Assembly: GCA_025765595.1 (NCBI GenBank)
Contig: JAIVFH010000117.1
Location: 35,834 to 99,833 of the forward strand
Length of the DNA: 64,000 nucleotides
Source of the DNA: Obelidium mucronatum
Lineage: Eukaryota; Chytridiomycota; Chytridiomycetes; Chytridiales; Chytriomycetaceae
Direction of reading: 5' to 3'
Part shown: in pieces, positions 1 through 10,603 of the stretch
Layout of the letters: the number at the start of each line of letters is the position of its first letter
How positions within the stretch are numbered: the stretch's first letter is position 1
The notes under the pieces: model-generated
Told to the model about the DNA's origin: nothing
Databases searched by the model: none
What the model saw: only the letters and a program-made list of their open reading frames with translations
Made by a program: the position numbers and the translations under genes

Positions 1-9
1 TCGAGCAAA

Positions 10-60
10 GTGCTTCGAAGTCAGGACTTCGTTGATCCTCCGAGAGACTCGCCGAAGCAC
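10..60. repeat. nested inverted repeats upstream of lipoxygenase
   Basis: Positions 16-22 and 25-31 form a perfect 7-bp palindrome with a 2-base centre. An outer pair, 10-17 and 53-60, is also exactly complementary over 8 bases. The pairs could form alternative hairpins or be a dyad operator in the lipoxygenase promoter. No function can be read from sequence. Confidence 0.4.
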
Positions 61-190
61 AAAGACTTGTTGAGGATGAATCCAAGCAAAGATTTGCGTC
101 ATGATTTCGGTGGGGACAGACATCAAGTTTGCTTTGTGTCACCATTTTGAACAAAATCCTCATTGAATCAAACCTCATCACCCACTTGAC

Positions 191-2131
191 ATGGTCGCTT
201 ACTCCGGATTCATTGCCGCTTTGACCGCATTTGGCATCGTTCAGAATGCCACAATTGCCTCACAGCCAACAGCGTCTTCACCTTCAGACACAGCAACTGC
301 TTGTAACACTCAAGCCTTCGATGGTCTTGTTCTTCCTGCCCAAGACACAGCCACAGTTGCTAGAGCAACCACTGTTGCAATCAACCGCGATGAGTATACT
401 CACACGATCCGCTTTGGTATTTCAAAGGGGCCAGGAGGTCTCTTTGGCAACCAGTTTATCCTCCAAGATCAAACCGATTTCTATTCAAAGGTATCTACAT
501 ACTCTCTTCCTTTATTTTGCGATCGTCCTTGTTTCCGTATCACTTAAATCAGATTTAGATCTCTGGATGGGAAAATGACATCTCGGAAAGAGTCCTCAAG
601 GCACGTGTTGATTTTAAAGTGTCTGAGTACGAGGTCAAGGATCTCGATGGCTATGACATCATCTACAACTATTTGGACAAACCAAACTGGCACGGCCGCG
701 ATTGGATGTCGGACGAATTCTTTGGTCGCGCCAGAATGACATATGCCCACTGGTTCCTGACTCCCGTTGCCAACAAGCTCCCTTTTTCAGTGAAGGCTGA
801 ACAAATCGCTGGGGTTTTGGATAAAGGAGATACATTGGAAAAGGCTCTTAAGGACGAAAATCTCTATGTTGTTGATCACTCAGCTTACACTGCCCTTGGC
901 GTTCTTAACAAGCACAAGTTCCACTTGACTTTTCCAACGGCTCTGTTTTACTACAGTAACGAAAAGAAGCAATTGATGCCTCTTGCCATTCAAACTCATC
1001 CATACACTCACCCGAGCATGATCGTAACCCCAAACAGTGCTCCTGGTGATTGGTTGCTTGCTAAGCTTCTTGTAAACGGTGTTGATTTCTGGAGAAGTAA
1101 CGATGTGGATCATTTTATCGATACCCATATTGCAATCGAACCAATTCAAACAAGTAAATTCAGAACCTTGGCGGCAACCCACCCTGTCAATGCTATTGTC
1201 AGCACTTTGATGCAGCAAAACAGTGGTATCGTCGCTGCTGGTCAGTTGTTGCTTCTTACTGACGGTGGCGTTTTTGAGTTGAACGCTGCTTCTACTCTCG
1301 CCGAGGAGCTCTCACTTGCGGCCAGGTTTGTATCGGGTTGTCTTTCGCCCCTCCCTTCAATTCTTCTTATTCCACTTTAAAATCATCAGACAAGCGTCGT
1401 GGTCCTTTTTCGAAGACAAGCCGACCACAGACCCCCGCCTTACCAAATTCCCTGCCTTCAAGTACCTCAATTTGCACTACACAGCCATCCACGACCTCAT
1501 GAAGAACCTCATCAACATTTACTATGACTCCGACGAATCCATCAAGAACGACCCGGAATTGCAAGCCTTCGCACACGATACCTCATCTCTCTTGCACGGG
1601 AACGTTAAAGGATTCCCATCCTCCTTCCGCACTCGCGAGGAATTGATTGATACCTTGGCGCTACTTCAGTTCAAGGTTTCAGTTCGTCACCACGCGTACA
1701 ATTCTTTCACGTTTCAATGGGCGGGAGGTTTCCCAATGGCACCATGGGCTTTCTGTAAGTTGTCAACTTTATTACCTCTTATTCAAAATTATTTATGAAC
1801 GCTGTTTTTAGACAAGCCTATTCCAACCACTCCCGGCCAAGTCACCCTTGAAAACATTATCGAATGGCTCCCACCAATTGACCACGCGATCCGTGCCTGG
1901 TCTTCCATTAACGGCTTCTTTGTCCCATTAAAGGAGCACGAACAGACTTACTGGATCTACAACAACACTGCCATCGCTTCTCCTAGAACCGCTTGTGCTT
2001 TGAAGGGGTACAGAGACGCGATGGATGTTTTGTCTCGTGAGATTCAGAATGATAAGGAGGCTGGTGCGAATGCGTTGATTCCTTGGACTACTTTGGATCC
2101 ACACTTGTTGCCCAGTTATGTTTACATTTGA
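191..2131 (+). CDS. lipoxygenase, probably secreted
   Basis: Non-heme iron dioxygenase that peroxidises polyunsaturated fatty acids. Four exons: 191..490, 559..1325, 1390..1754 and 1812..2131; all junctions keep frame. The N-terminus looks like a secretion signal followed by a Ser/Thr-rich stretch. Family hallmarks are present: the first iron-ligand pair H-x4-H in DHFIDTHIAIEPI, then ATHPVN, the third histidine in VRHHAYN, and a C-terminal isoleucine (SYVYI, stop at 2129-2131), which in lipoxygenases is itself an iron ligand. Length, about 580 residues, fits fungal/bacterial-type lipoxygenases lacking the PLAT domain. All ligands are intact, so an active enzyme is expected. Substrate and regiospecificity cannot be read by eye. 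Confidence 0.9.
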
Positions 2132-2968
2132 TTTTGGCTAAATCTATTCAAAGAAAAAGAGAACAAAACGTTATCCAACACATATCACGCAATATATTAT
2201 CAATCATTTTTCTTTTCACATTCTAATTTTCAAAGCAAAATCACTCTTTCGCTTGCGATGTTTTTTGTTTCAAGAAGAAAACCCCAAGCAGCATTGGAAC
2301 CAGCAAGCGCGCGATCGGGATAAGGCCTTTGAGTGGCAAATGAAGGACAATTTGCTCGATGACTTCGACTGGAACGGGTCGTACAGTGGTACTTGTTGGA
2401 CCACATTTTACAAAAGTGAAATGGCCTCGTTTGCAAGTCCAGCCGGACCCATCTGGTATCTTCTGCTGTTACTACGCCGTCTTGATTATTGCGATGGAAA
2501 AACAGCTGCATTAGCCTAACCGAGTCCTGCTTGAATACTTCACTCTGATATGCTGATTCAGTCGCTGGGAGCAGTACAAAGGAGCCAGTGTTGATATGAT
2601 CACGGTCCCTGCTTCAACCGATGCTGCTGATTCTATCTCCACAAACTTACTTCCAACGCGTGCTCTACAAAAAAGAATTGCTCTCAATTGATTTTGTATG
2701 ATTTGAACCCTTAGTAAGTTGGGTGTGACAAAGTCTCTAAAGGTAGCTATTGGCACTCATTTCGCACACTTTAATCACCAATGCATCGATTCGACATATT
2801 TAAGAAATCAATAGACCGCAGACTGTGTGCGTTTGTCGTGAAACATGAATGATGTAATACCAAAAAAATTAAATTTTTCTGGCATGCAGGGTTTGATTTC
2901 GAAAAGGCAGATCGGAGCAAAATCAGGCTGAAATAACAGTACCAAAAAAATACACGTACAGACGCACT
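2132..2968. other. intergenic, with a possible gene remnant
   Basis: No convincing gene. An 88-codon open frame at 2253-2519 (+) resembles nothing I recognise. Around 2566-2698 a + frame (WEQYKGASVDMITVPASTDAADS) is about three-quarters identical in DNA over ~45 bases to 10006-10050, upstream of the second ankyrin gene. The two ankyrin genes may therefore have been duplicated together with an upstream neighbour that has since decayed. Confidence 0.3.
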
Positions 2969-3763
2969 ATGACTAGCTTGACTTCTGGTCTCACTCTCGA
3001 TGCTCTAGAAGAGACTCTCATCCACCTTCCAGTCGACGGAAACCTTGTACACCTCGCCCTAGCCTCCAAACACCATCTAGCACCCTCACTTCTCGCCAGC
3101 ATCCCTTTTGCCAGACGTCACTTTCGAACTCAGCACAAAATCTCTGGTTTGGATCTATGGGAGTTTCTGGACTCATCCAACATCAAATACGAAGGCTGGA
3201 CAAACCTCCCCTTCACCTACAAAGTAGTCATATACGGAGAAATGCTTCGTGCAAACGACTGGGCGCAAGCAAAGACAGTCGCAAACCCAGAAGTGAATAG
3301 TTTAATGTGGCCTGAACGCTGGAACCTGCCAAGACATCAAGCCTTACGTCTGATAAAGACAAAGATGCGGGAGTCGAGCCACTTTGTTACTTCGAGTCAA
3401 GATAATCGGCTGATTATTTGGGCTTCGCGGTTGGGTCACGCTGAGATGGTTTCTATGCTTCTCAAAGACCCGAATGTGAATCCTTTGGCGAGAGGCGGTG
3501 CTGCTATAAGAATCGCAAGTCAGAACGGACACGTTGAAGTTATTAAGGTGCTTTTGGCAGACGAAAGGGTGCATCCGGGAGTTAATGACAATTACTCGAT
3601 TCGACTGGCGGCGCAGAACGGACACTTGGAAGTATGCAAGCTGTTGCTGCAAGATCCAAGGGTGGATCCAAAAGCACAGAATTGCGCAGCTGTGATTTCG
3701 GCAACAACAAATGGACACTTTGAAGTGGCGCGGCTGCTGCTGTCGCATTCAGCATTTAAATAG
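2969..3763 (+). CDS. F-box-like/ankyrin-repeat protein
   Basis: Single-exon gene, 264 aa. The N-terminal ~130 residues are shared with the gene at 10604-12055: a short leucine-rich F-box-like segment, then the landmarks IPFARRHFRTQH, WEFLDSS and ANDW..AKT..., and a SLMWPE motif. Residues ~145-264 contain about three and a half ankyrin repeats of the form NGHxEVxKLLLxDPRVDP. Such proteins usually act as protein-binding adaptors, and an F-box-like N-terminus would suggest ubiquitin-ligase recruitment; that role is inference. The 10.6 kb paralogue has many more repeats, so this copy may be a shortened family member. It ends soon after a repeat, with no C-terminal domain. Confidence 0.8.
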   Translation: MTSLTSGLTLDALEETLIHLPVDGNLVHLALASKHHLAPSLLASIPFARRHFRTQHKISGLDLWEFLDSSNIKYEGWTNLPFTYKVVIYGEMLRANDWAQAKTVANPEVNSLMWPERWNLPRHQALRLIKTKMRESSHFVTSSQDNRLIIWASRLGHAEMVSMLLKDPNVNPLARGGAAIRIASQNGHVEVIKVLLADERVHPGVNDNYSIRLAAQNGHLEVCKLLLQDPRVDPKAQNCAAVISATTNGHFEVARLLLSHSAFK

Positions 3764-3830
3764 AGTAAATATTGACTTGAAATGATGAGTGTATAATAAT
3801 GAATTGAAGGGTTGGTTAATATTTTGTTCA

Positions 3831-4433
3831 TTATTCTTCATCTGGCGTTTCGTTTTCCTCTGCTTCAGCCGGACTGCCGCTTCCTTCCTCTGATGCATTT
3901 GGTTCAACGGCAGGCACTGGCTCAACTGCGACAATCTCTGGCTTTTCTTGCACGATCGATACTTCAGCTTCAGCTGTGGATGCAGCAGCTTCTGCTGCCG
4001 CTACAGCTTCGGCATCATCCCTCGCTTGTTTTGCATCATTCTCAGCTATCGTCTTTCGATCCAACGCCCTTTGCTCCATCCGCGCAATTCCTTCCTCCAG
4101 CTGCATCCCTATTTTCTAAGCAAAAAAGAGAGAATATAAAGAAACATGATTAATTTGTCGTGCGGTTCAATTGAATGTTATTTTGCGACTCACCTTTTTA
4201 CAATCATTGATATGTTTCACACGCGCCTTTTCAGCATCAATCATGTATTGAATATTCCCAAGCTTCTTTTTTTGCGCCATTTGGTTGTTTAGAACTTGAT
4301 CTTGATGGAGGAGGTGTCGCGCAACGTGGTGGATTGGATCACTTATTTGGTTTGGGTGTGGATGGGCGAGGAGCGACGAAATTGCGGCAGTCAGACTGGG
4401 GCCGACTGCGTGCTTTAAGTAGTTGGCGTCCAT
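3831..4433 (-). CDS. DPY30-motif protein, DYDC1-like (flagellar/ciliary type)
   Basis: Two exons, 4433..4194 and 4115..3831, joined in frame by a 78-base GT-AG intron; 174 aa. Residues ~5-47 match the DPY30/RIIa-like dimerisation motif: LKHAVGPSL, then a DPIHHVARHLL core equivalent to DPIEFLAxYLL. A charged helix follows, then an acidic Ala/Glu-rich tail. The order DPY30 motif plus basic coiled coil is that of DYDC1/2 proteins of axonemal radial spokes and sperm/cilia. A COMPASS Dpy30 would be shorter and lack the tail. If correct, the gene implies a flagellated zoospore stage. The motif is clear; the axonemal role is inferred. Confidence 0.7.
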
Positions 4434-4567
4434 TCTTAGCTTGTTGGAGGCGTTGACTGCCTGACTGATTTTATTTTTCTAGAGAATTGTCACAAATGCC
4501 AAAAAGCTCCAAAAAGTATGTACTACATGAAACTTCTTAGAATCCATTATCATTTAATAAAAAACTT

Positions 4568-6756
4568 CTAGTTCCCACAATAAACAGCTTCATGCACAGC
4601 TCGCACTCCTTCATACACCTGATCTTCATTTACCACAACACTCACACCTACAGCACCCACCCCTTGAGAGCACATTTCAATATGGATTCTCGGCTTCGAT
4701 AGAGCATTCAATAGTTTTCGGGTCAATTCGACACCGATATTGCGATTCAGGTATCCATCTTTTGACGAATTTGAGTTTGTGTTGATGAGAGATATAATTC
4801 CCTTGTTGGGATATACTGAAATGGTTGCTTTCAGAACTTGCAATTTCTCGATCGCTTTTTGAAGGTTCGATTTCGCTGATAGTACGGGCGTTGGATCGCC
4901 TTTGAATCCACCAGCAAACGAAGCTGCACTTGATGTGCGACTCAAGGAATCATCATCTCCCTTTCCTCCTGAAGTGGATTCAAATCCTTCTTCAACCACA
5001 GCGACAGTCACGGTCCGATAACTCGAAGAGCTGGTACACACCCTCACACCACATTCATCCAAAACACTGAAAACGAATCCCAAGATCCGATGACTCTCCA
5101 GCAGCAGTGTTGTCGCCGCATTGTCTCCCGCATCCGCTGAGGGACCTGAACTGCTTTCCAAAATTCGGTCTATTCGCAGAACCACAACACCGTTCTTGTA
5201 AATGACAATGCTGTTGCTGGTTTCGCTTTCAACAGAACCATTTCGGACAATCCTTGTTCCCACGCTTTGAACTACCGCGCCAAAGTCTACAGTTGGAATC
5301 ACTTCATTGGACGACAGCGACGACGGCTTTAATGACAACTCGTGGTCGATATCCCGAATTCTCCCGAGATACACTTTCATGTCGCCTCCACTCTCGGCTA
5401 CGGATGAGTTATTATCTGTCTGTCCGCCACTACCAGCACCGAAAGGAGCAGCACCAAAGACAAGCTCCAATCCAGCCCTGGACAATAATCCACCAGTTGA
5501 CCCCACACCGCAAATCTCAATCGCAGCATTTACATCCACATTTTTGATTTGTCGACTCACATTCGCAGAGCAGCTGCCAACTCCAGTCGAGACTGAGACT
5601 CGGGGGTCGATGCTGTGGATTCCGCTTATATGTGTATGGAGGAGGTACAGAGTGGGTGGGATGCATGAAAAGTTGGCCAGCGAGAGTGTGAGCAAAGAAG
5701 CGAAAAGGGACGTGTGTTGTTTTTGCGGGAGATGTGTTGAGAGTGCGAGATGGGACGGTAAGCTTCCGAATGCGCCTAAAAAGAAAAGGTCATGAAAAGC
5801 AGACCTCCATCTAAAAAAAAATACCTGAAAAAACAGGAATTACGGGAGGTTCATCGGCTTCATTGGATGAGTAAGCTTCCATTTGTAGTCGGCGTGTCAA
5901 GTTGGAGATGACGTGTGTGAAGAGTTCGTCGTCCATATTTTGGCAAGTGAAGGAGGGAGATACTAGGGAATCGGTAGGCATAAGTTTTGCAGGAAAACCC
6001 TAAAATAAAAATCTATTAATTCTTTATGGTTGCACGTTTGAGAATGAAACACTTACGGAGGCTTGCAAAGCACAAGTCAGGATGAAGGCAGCCATATTAT
6101 CCCCAGCTGAAATCAACGCATCTAACGAGCTTGGCGACATCTCTCCAACAATCTAGTTATTAAAGAAAAGTATTGATACTCTGCCTCACAGCGTTCATCG
6201 TTTTCCGCAAACCTCGATGGCAGACAAAAACTCCCTAACTCCCCTCAACGTCTCTCCCACATACGCTTCTGCATCTTCACCCAGCTTTGGATCTCGAATA
6301 CTCCTTCGAATCAGTTGGATCAAGTCTCGTTCCAAGGATGAAATCAAGGGTTGGTGTTGACAGGCAGTTCGAATGAGTCTTTGCGGCGCAGAGGTATTGG
6401 ACGCATTTCGACGGGTTTGCTTTATCCCAAGACAGTGTGAAGCAGCTTCGATAAGTCTACAAGACTAAAATGAGTTTTTTTTTTTCCTTTATAACAAGTT
6501 GGATCAGACCTGTCAGTGCAAGACTTTGTTCGAGGGATCTTAATCGACGAAACAACGATTGCAGTTCTTTTGTTATGCCCCGCTGATGCAATAGTTGCGC
6601 TGTCGAAGGAGAGATTGCTTGTGAGTTTGGTCCTAACCAACTACAAAAAAAGTCAAAGTACCGCACAAGCCGCTCCAATTGCTCAATTGCAATATTCGAT
6701 CCAATCGATGGCGAATCGATACGTAGAATCGACCATTCATCGCTTGCTTGTTGCAT
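4568..6756 (-). CDS. degenerate aspartokinase homologue (probable pseudoenzyme or pseudogene)
   Basis: Colinear with fungal aspartokinase (Hom3). Exons I can join: 6640..6510, 6456..6213, 6152..6057, 5999..5825 and 5775..4568. Matching blocks: VVSSIKIPRTKSCTDRLIEAA versus the VCSA...TKAEGTT..LL region; IVGEMSPSSLDALISAGDNMA versus GEISPRS...GE; PPVIPVFSGAFG versus VPVFTGFFG; IDPRVSVSTG versus ADPRKVP; and a C-terminal ACT block IHIEMCSQG matching NIEMISQG. The nucleotide/aspartate site is gone: KFGGTSVG reads RIDSPSIG, and GRGYTD is replaced by an unrelated stretch. The 5' end is unresolved: a start at 6756 needs a one-base shift near an A7 run at 6644-6650. This is either a regulatory pseudoenzyme or a decaying copy; threonine-pathway catalysis is unlikely. 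Confidence 0.65.
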
Positions 6757-6894
6757 TTTGTCTTATTTCTGTTTTCAAATTTCTGTTTTTAGAACAAGGT
6801 TTGGGGAAAATGGTGGGAAAATGGAGATGGGTTTATTTGGAATATATTGCATGTTATTTACTACTTTGAGATAGAATTTTGATCGATCTGTTTT

Positions 6895-7155
6895 TTAAAA
6901 GTGACGGCCGGCATTTAGTGGTTTCCCCTTTGGTGTAACTCCCTCAACAACAACGGCAGCTGTTGCAGAAGGCAAAATACTTGTAGAACCAAATGCAGAG
7001 GAAAGAGAAGTTGATACTTGTTCTTTCACCTCCTCTACTTCTTCGAACTGAATGCTTTCCAAATCGTCTTGACCGTCTCGCTGAATTGGGATTGCGATTG
7101 CCATTACGACGGAAGCGGCACAGAGGAAGGATGCAACTCTCTTGACAGAAACCAT
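6895..7155 (-). CDS. small secreted protein with PLNAGRHF C-terminus (twin 1)
   Basis: 86 aa, single exon. It has an N-terminal hydrophobic signal (about residues 5-22, cleavage plausibly near MAIAIP), an acidic middle rich in Glu/Gln, and a Ser/Ala/Val stretch. It ends in KPLNAGRHF immediately before the stop. The gene 245 bases upstream on the same strand ends almost identically (SPLNAGHHF) while the rest is unlike it. Conservation confined to signal and C-terminus is typical of secreted precursors whose end is the functional part. No family recognised. Confidence 0.6.
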   Translation of the reverse strand: MVSVKRVASFLCAASVVMAIAIPIQRDGQDDLESIQFEEVEEVKEQVSTSLSSAFGSTSILPSATAAVVVEGVTPKGKPLNAGRHF

Positions 7156-7399
7156 GTTTAGTTTTTTTTAGACTGCAGAACGTGTTGTGACTGTTGTCTA
7201 TTTATATTCTAACCACAACGTTGAAAATTTAGTTCATATTCACTCAAACTCATTATTAGTTCATTAACTGATTGACAAACCGAACGAGCCTCATACATTC
7301 ATATAGCGTATCTTTTAAGGACAATTCCAATGAGAAGACGCGTAACTTCGCTGATAAGCTATTTATTTTTTCCTGATTCAAATACAATAAAAGGAGATA

Positions 7400-7801
7400 C
7401 TAGAAGTGATGCCCCGCATTCAATGGAGACGGCTGTAAAACCATCGGCAATCCTGCTACAGGAACGGGCTGTTGCGGCACAACAGTAGCTGGAAGTTTCA
7501 AAGGTGATTTGATGGAAGGTAATTTTGGGAAAGTGGGGGGAAGAGGCGCAGGCGCCAATACAATTACGACTGGAGACAGCTTTTCTTGTGGCAGTTTGAC
7601 GGTCGGTTCAGCAGTGGGAGGCGGCTGTTCTTGCAACACAGGTGATGCTCCTTGAATTGCCCACAATGGAATCTGCCCATCATTGTCCCCTTCATCAAAC
7701 AAGTCTAACCTTCTCTGGTTATTGGTCTTATCGACAGGCATTGCATTTGTCACAAGACTTAAAAGGAGCGTTGCAAGCGAAACCAAAGTCGCATACTTCA
7801 T
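7400..7801 (-). CDS. small secreted Pro-rich protein with PLNAGHHF C-terminus (twin 2)
   Basis: 133 aa from the first ATG (7801). A signal peptide (residues ~1-19, VTNA|MP) is followed by a dibasic RR near residue 30 and then a Pro/Val/Leu-rich linker with repeated PxLP units. It ends with LQPSPLNAGHHF. The last eight residues match the neighbouring twin at 6895-7155, in the same orientation. The Pro-rich centre suggests an extended wall-associated or precursor protein. Function unknown; a short bioactive C-terminal peptide is only a hypothesis. Confidence 0.6.
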   Translation of the reverse strand: MKYATLVSLATLLLSLVTNAMPVDKTNNQRRLDLFDEGDNDGQIPLWAIQGASPVLQEQPPPTAEPTVKLPQEKLSPVVIVLAPAPLPPTFPKLPSIKSPLKLPATVVPQQPVPVAGLPMVLQPSPLNAGHHF

Positions 7802-8067
7802 TTTCAGCACTAATTTTTGGTGTCAAAGGTTTTTGACAAATGAAATGATTATGAAGGATGCTTTTTAATCAGTGTCTTCACTCACCCATGCTTGGCATGG
7901 GCTTTGATGTTTTCATGGGGTTATCACAAAGTTTTAGAACTTTCAAGAAAGCTTTACTCAAACCACTGTGAACAGTCTCGCATCTCATCTCACACAGACA
8001 GCCTTTCATCCAATAAGGGTTTTTTAAAAAGAGGAAATAGAACAAAAAATAAAAATAAAAAACAACT

Positions 8068-9706
8068 TTAAGCCACTGGAACCCATCCAAAAGTTTCGGC
8101 AGGATCTGTAGAAACAAATCCCCCCAACTTGGCAGGATCCAAAGTGACTTCCAAAAGCTTTTGAAAAGACTCTGCAAAGTAATTGAAAAAGCCATCTAGG
8201 GGCTTTCTTCCAGGAGCACTGAAGGAGAGGAAGTCCTTGTTTGCGGCTGGACCTGGAACACCTGGTTGTGGCGAGTGGTCAAAGTCAAGAAGACCGTTCA
8301 CAATGGCCACGTCGCTTGGTAATTCCATAACTAAGGCGCCGTTTACAGGACCTAAAACATGGGTTTTAGCATCTTGATGGATCCATTGTGGGTATTCGTT
8401 TTGGCCACTCAACTGACTCCGTTTCTTTGCCAGCTATTAATGGCGGGAAGCGACTCATTCGTTTTCAACAATGGATCGGCTCTGAAAGTACCGTAAAAGC
8501 TGGAAAAGGTGTTTTCTTGTCCAGTCCTATTTTGTATCATAGAATTACAAAAACCTGTCTAAACCCCAGAAACCAATCGAGATAATACCAAGGTCCGTGA
8601 TATCCAGAATATTCACGATGGCATCTTCCAACACCGTGTCCACCGTGAATGAGGGCCGCAATATCCGACTCATTGAGTCCCATACTCTTAAACTTGTTTA
8701 CAATAGTAGGCCAGTTGTCTGTCGCAAGTGGGATGTTGTTGTCGGGAGACTTTAACCTAGCCTGGCTGAGATGTGTAATATCATTCCGACCCGGTCTCCA
8801 TTTCGTGTTGGGGCCTTGTAAACGGAGTTTTTCAATTCATCACAATCACAAGCCTCAAGAAATCCAATTTACCTCCCATAACTCTCACAGCCACAGCTCC
8901 TGCATAAGACCAGAGATCAGCACGCGAAATCTTTCCGTCGTAAATATCGTACAAAGGGTCCAACGCGTCAATCGCTCGTTGCAACCCTTTGTTTTGAGGA
9001 TCTTCTGGGTCCTGCAAACTCATTGTCGAGTGGGGACCGCCGGTGCCAGTCCAAATGTTACCAGTTGCTGAATCGTGCCAGGCAAGACGGAGAAAGACGG
9101 GTCCGTACTGCTTGACTTGCACAATTGTCTTGATGGCCTCGCGAAGGTTGACCCAATCGTAGTTGGTCATTGTGGAGTTGTAGTACTTGCTCCATTCTTT
9201 GTTTTCCGCCGATGGATCTGTTTTCTCTAGAGCAATGTGGATAATATCTTGAGCGGCTGCTTCTTGGCACAATGTCGAAGACACAGAGATCTGCAAGAGG
9301 CCCCCTTATTAGTAAATACGAGATATCTTACTAATAAAAGACACTCGTCGGAGTTTACCCAGGCGCTTGCAAATGGCTGATCTTCAGCGGGGCACTTTGC
9401 GACACAGGACAAGTAGCCAGCGGCAATCAGCTCGCTTTCTTGGCAGGCAGCCACAACATCATCAAACGTGATAATGTTGGCAACTGCATTCGCACTGCCG
9501 GAAACAGTAACAAGCTGTTCAATAACGCACTTCTTGGAGCAGGGACGAAGCGCATCGTAGGCCGAGAGGAAGGCACTGACAACATCAGCATTGGTCTTGA
9601 AACGAGGAGTAGCAGGAGCAACACTGCCAGAAGAGCCGCCAGCGTTGATCACAAAGCTTTGAGCGACAGCGAGAGTTGCAGTTGCGAGAACTGTGGCCAA
9701 ATGCAT
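8068..9706 (-). CDS. secreted class I-type heme peroxidase with N-terminal Cys-rich module
   Basis: Exons 9706..9359, 9290..8873, 8814..8589, about 8526..8492 and 8433..8068. After a signal peptide (MHLATVLATATLAVAQ), residues ~20-125 form a Cys-rich module with six cysteines. The peroxidase domain follows: distal site FLRLAWHDSATG (the R-x-x-W-H of cytochrome c/ascorbate peroxidases), then GGPHSTMSLQDPEDPQN, proximal IHGGHGVGRCH, SGYHGPW, and the C-terminal LPSDVAIV block. It reduces peroxide using heme. Mitochondrial or cytosolic class I enzymes normally lack a signal, so extracellular export is notable. The exon 4/5 junction is one base out of frame, from a misjudged splice, an indel or a mutation. 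The Cys module is not a canonical eight-Cys CFEM. Confidence 0.8.
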
Positions 9707-9849
9707 TTTTCAAATGGTTGTAAAACTGTTTTTCTGTGGGCCTTGGAAAATTTACGTCACAAGCCACAGTTTGTAAATGTTTCCTGTGTCTGTCTCCTTT
9801 TATTTTCCATTCTGTGGGTGGGTGCCATAAATCTGGACAATTACCAATA

Positions 9850-10603
9850 GTATGGTGACTGGAATGGTGGGAACAAGAGGCTACAAGAGGTTGCAGCAAA
9901 AGACAACCCTGCAAAACAACAAAAAATAACATAACACACCTATTCTCGTTTGGTTTCTTCTCGTTGACTTGGCCACAGGATTCTGGAAACCGCCCTCAGG
10001 TAACTGGCGCTGACAAGATCGCTGTCTCTGCTTCGAGCGATATTGCTGATCGGCGCAATGCAGTCAAGAGAGACAAACTCTTGCCCCCTTCAAATCCGCG
10101 CAACTTATTGCCTTAAAAAACAAAGCCGCTTTCAAAAGGAGAACAAAAGAGCCGCTCGAAGAAGGCTCTCTTGTAGAAGGTCTTGGATTCTCAAAAAAGC
10201 AAGCTGTCGTTGTTGTTGTTCCATCGGCATTTTTTTCTTGAAACCGTGTCATCAAAAACCGACCAAGGTTATGACTGCGGAGGTGTCCTGCCGTAAATGC
10301 TTGGAAGCTATCGCTCGAACGGGTTTGATTATAAATACAGCCAGTGGAAGGGGATGAGTGGAGTTTCCGTCGAGCTATTAAGAACTTCCAACAACTCGAT
10401 GCCGATGGGTTTCCCGTTGAAATTGTAAAAGGGCCGCATTTTAAATACGCTAATTGTAGTGTCGTTAAAATAAGATGGGAGATGAATGATGCAGAATTCG
10501 CCTTTGAACATCTGCTCAACGTTTAATGTCGAGACGCGTTTTCGGACAGTGGTAGGCTGTGGTCAAAACACTATCTTTTAAAATTTCATCCTAAACCCTT
10601 GCC
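9850..10603. other. intergenic, no supported gene
   Basis: Contains the counterpart of the 2566-2698 remnant at about 9990-10120 (frame VTGADKIAVSASSDIADRR). A + frame at 10344-10526 (EWSFRRAIKNFQQ..., ending at a stop) has protein-like composition but no start codon and no recognisable family. The long minus-strand open frame over 10064-10519 has no homology I recognise. Best read as gene debris plus the promoter of the ankyrin gene. Confidence 0.35.

Noticed and set aside
10064..10519. 151-codon minus-strand frame
   Set aside because: No recognisable family and Ser/Thr-rich composition; sits over likely gene debris.
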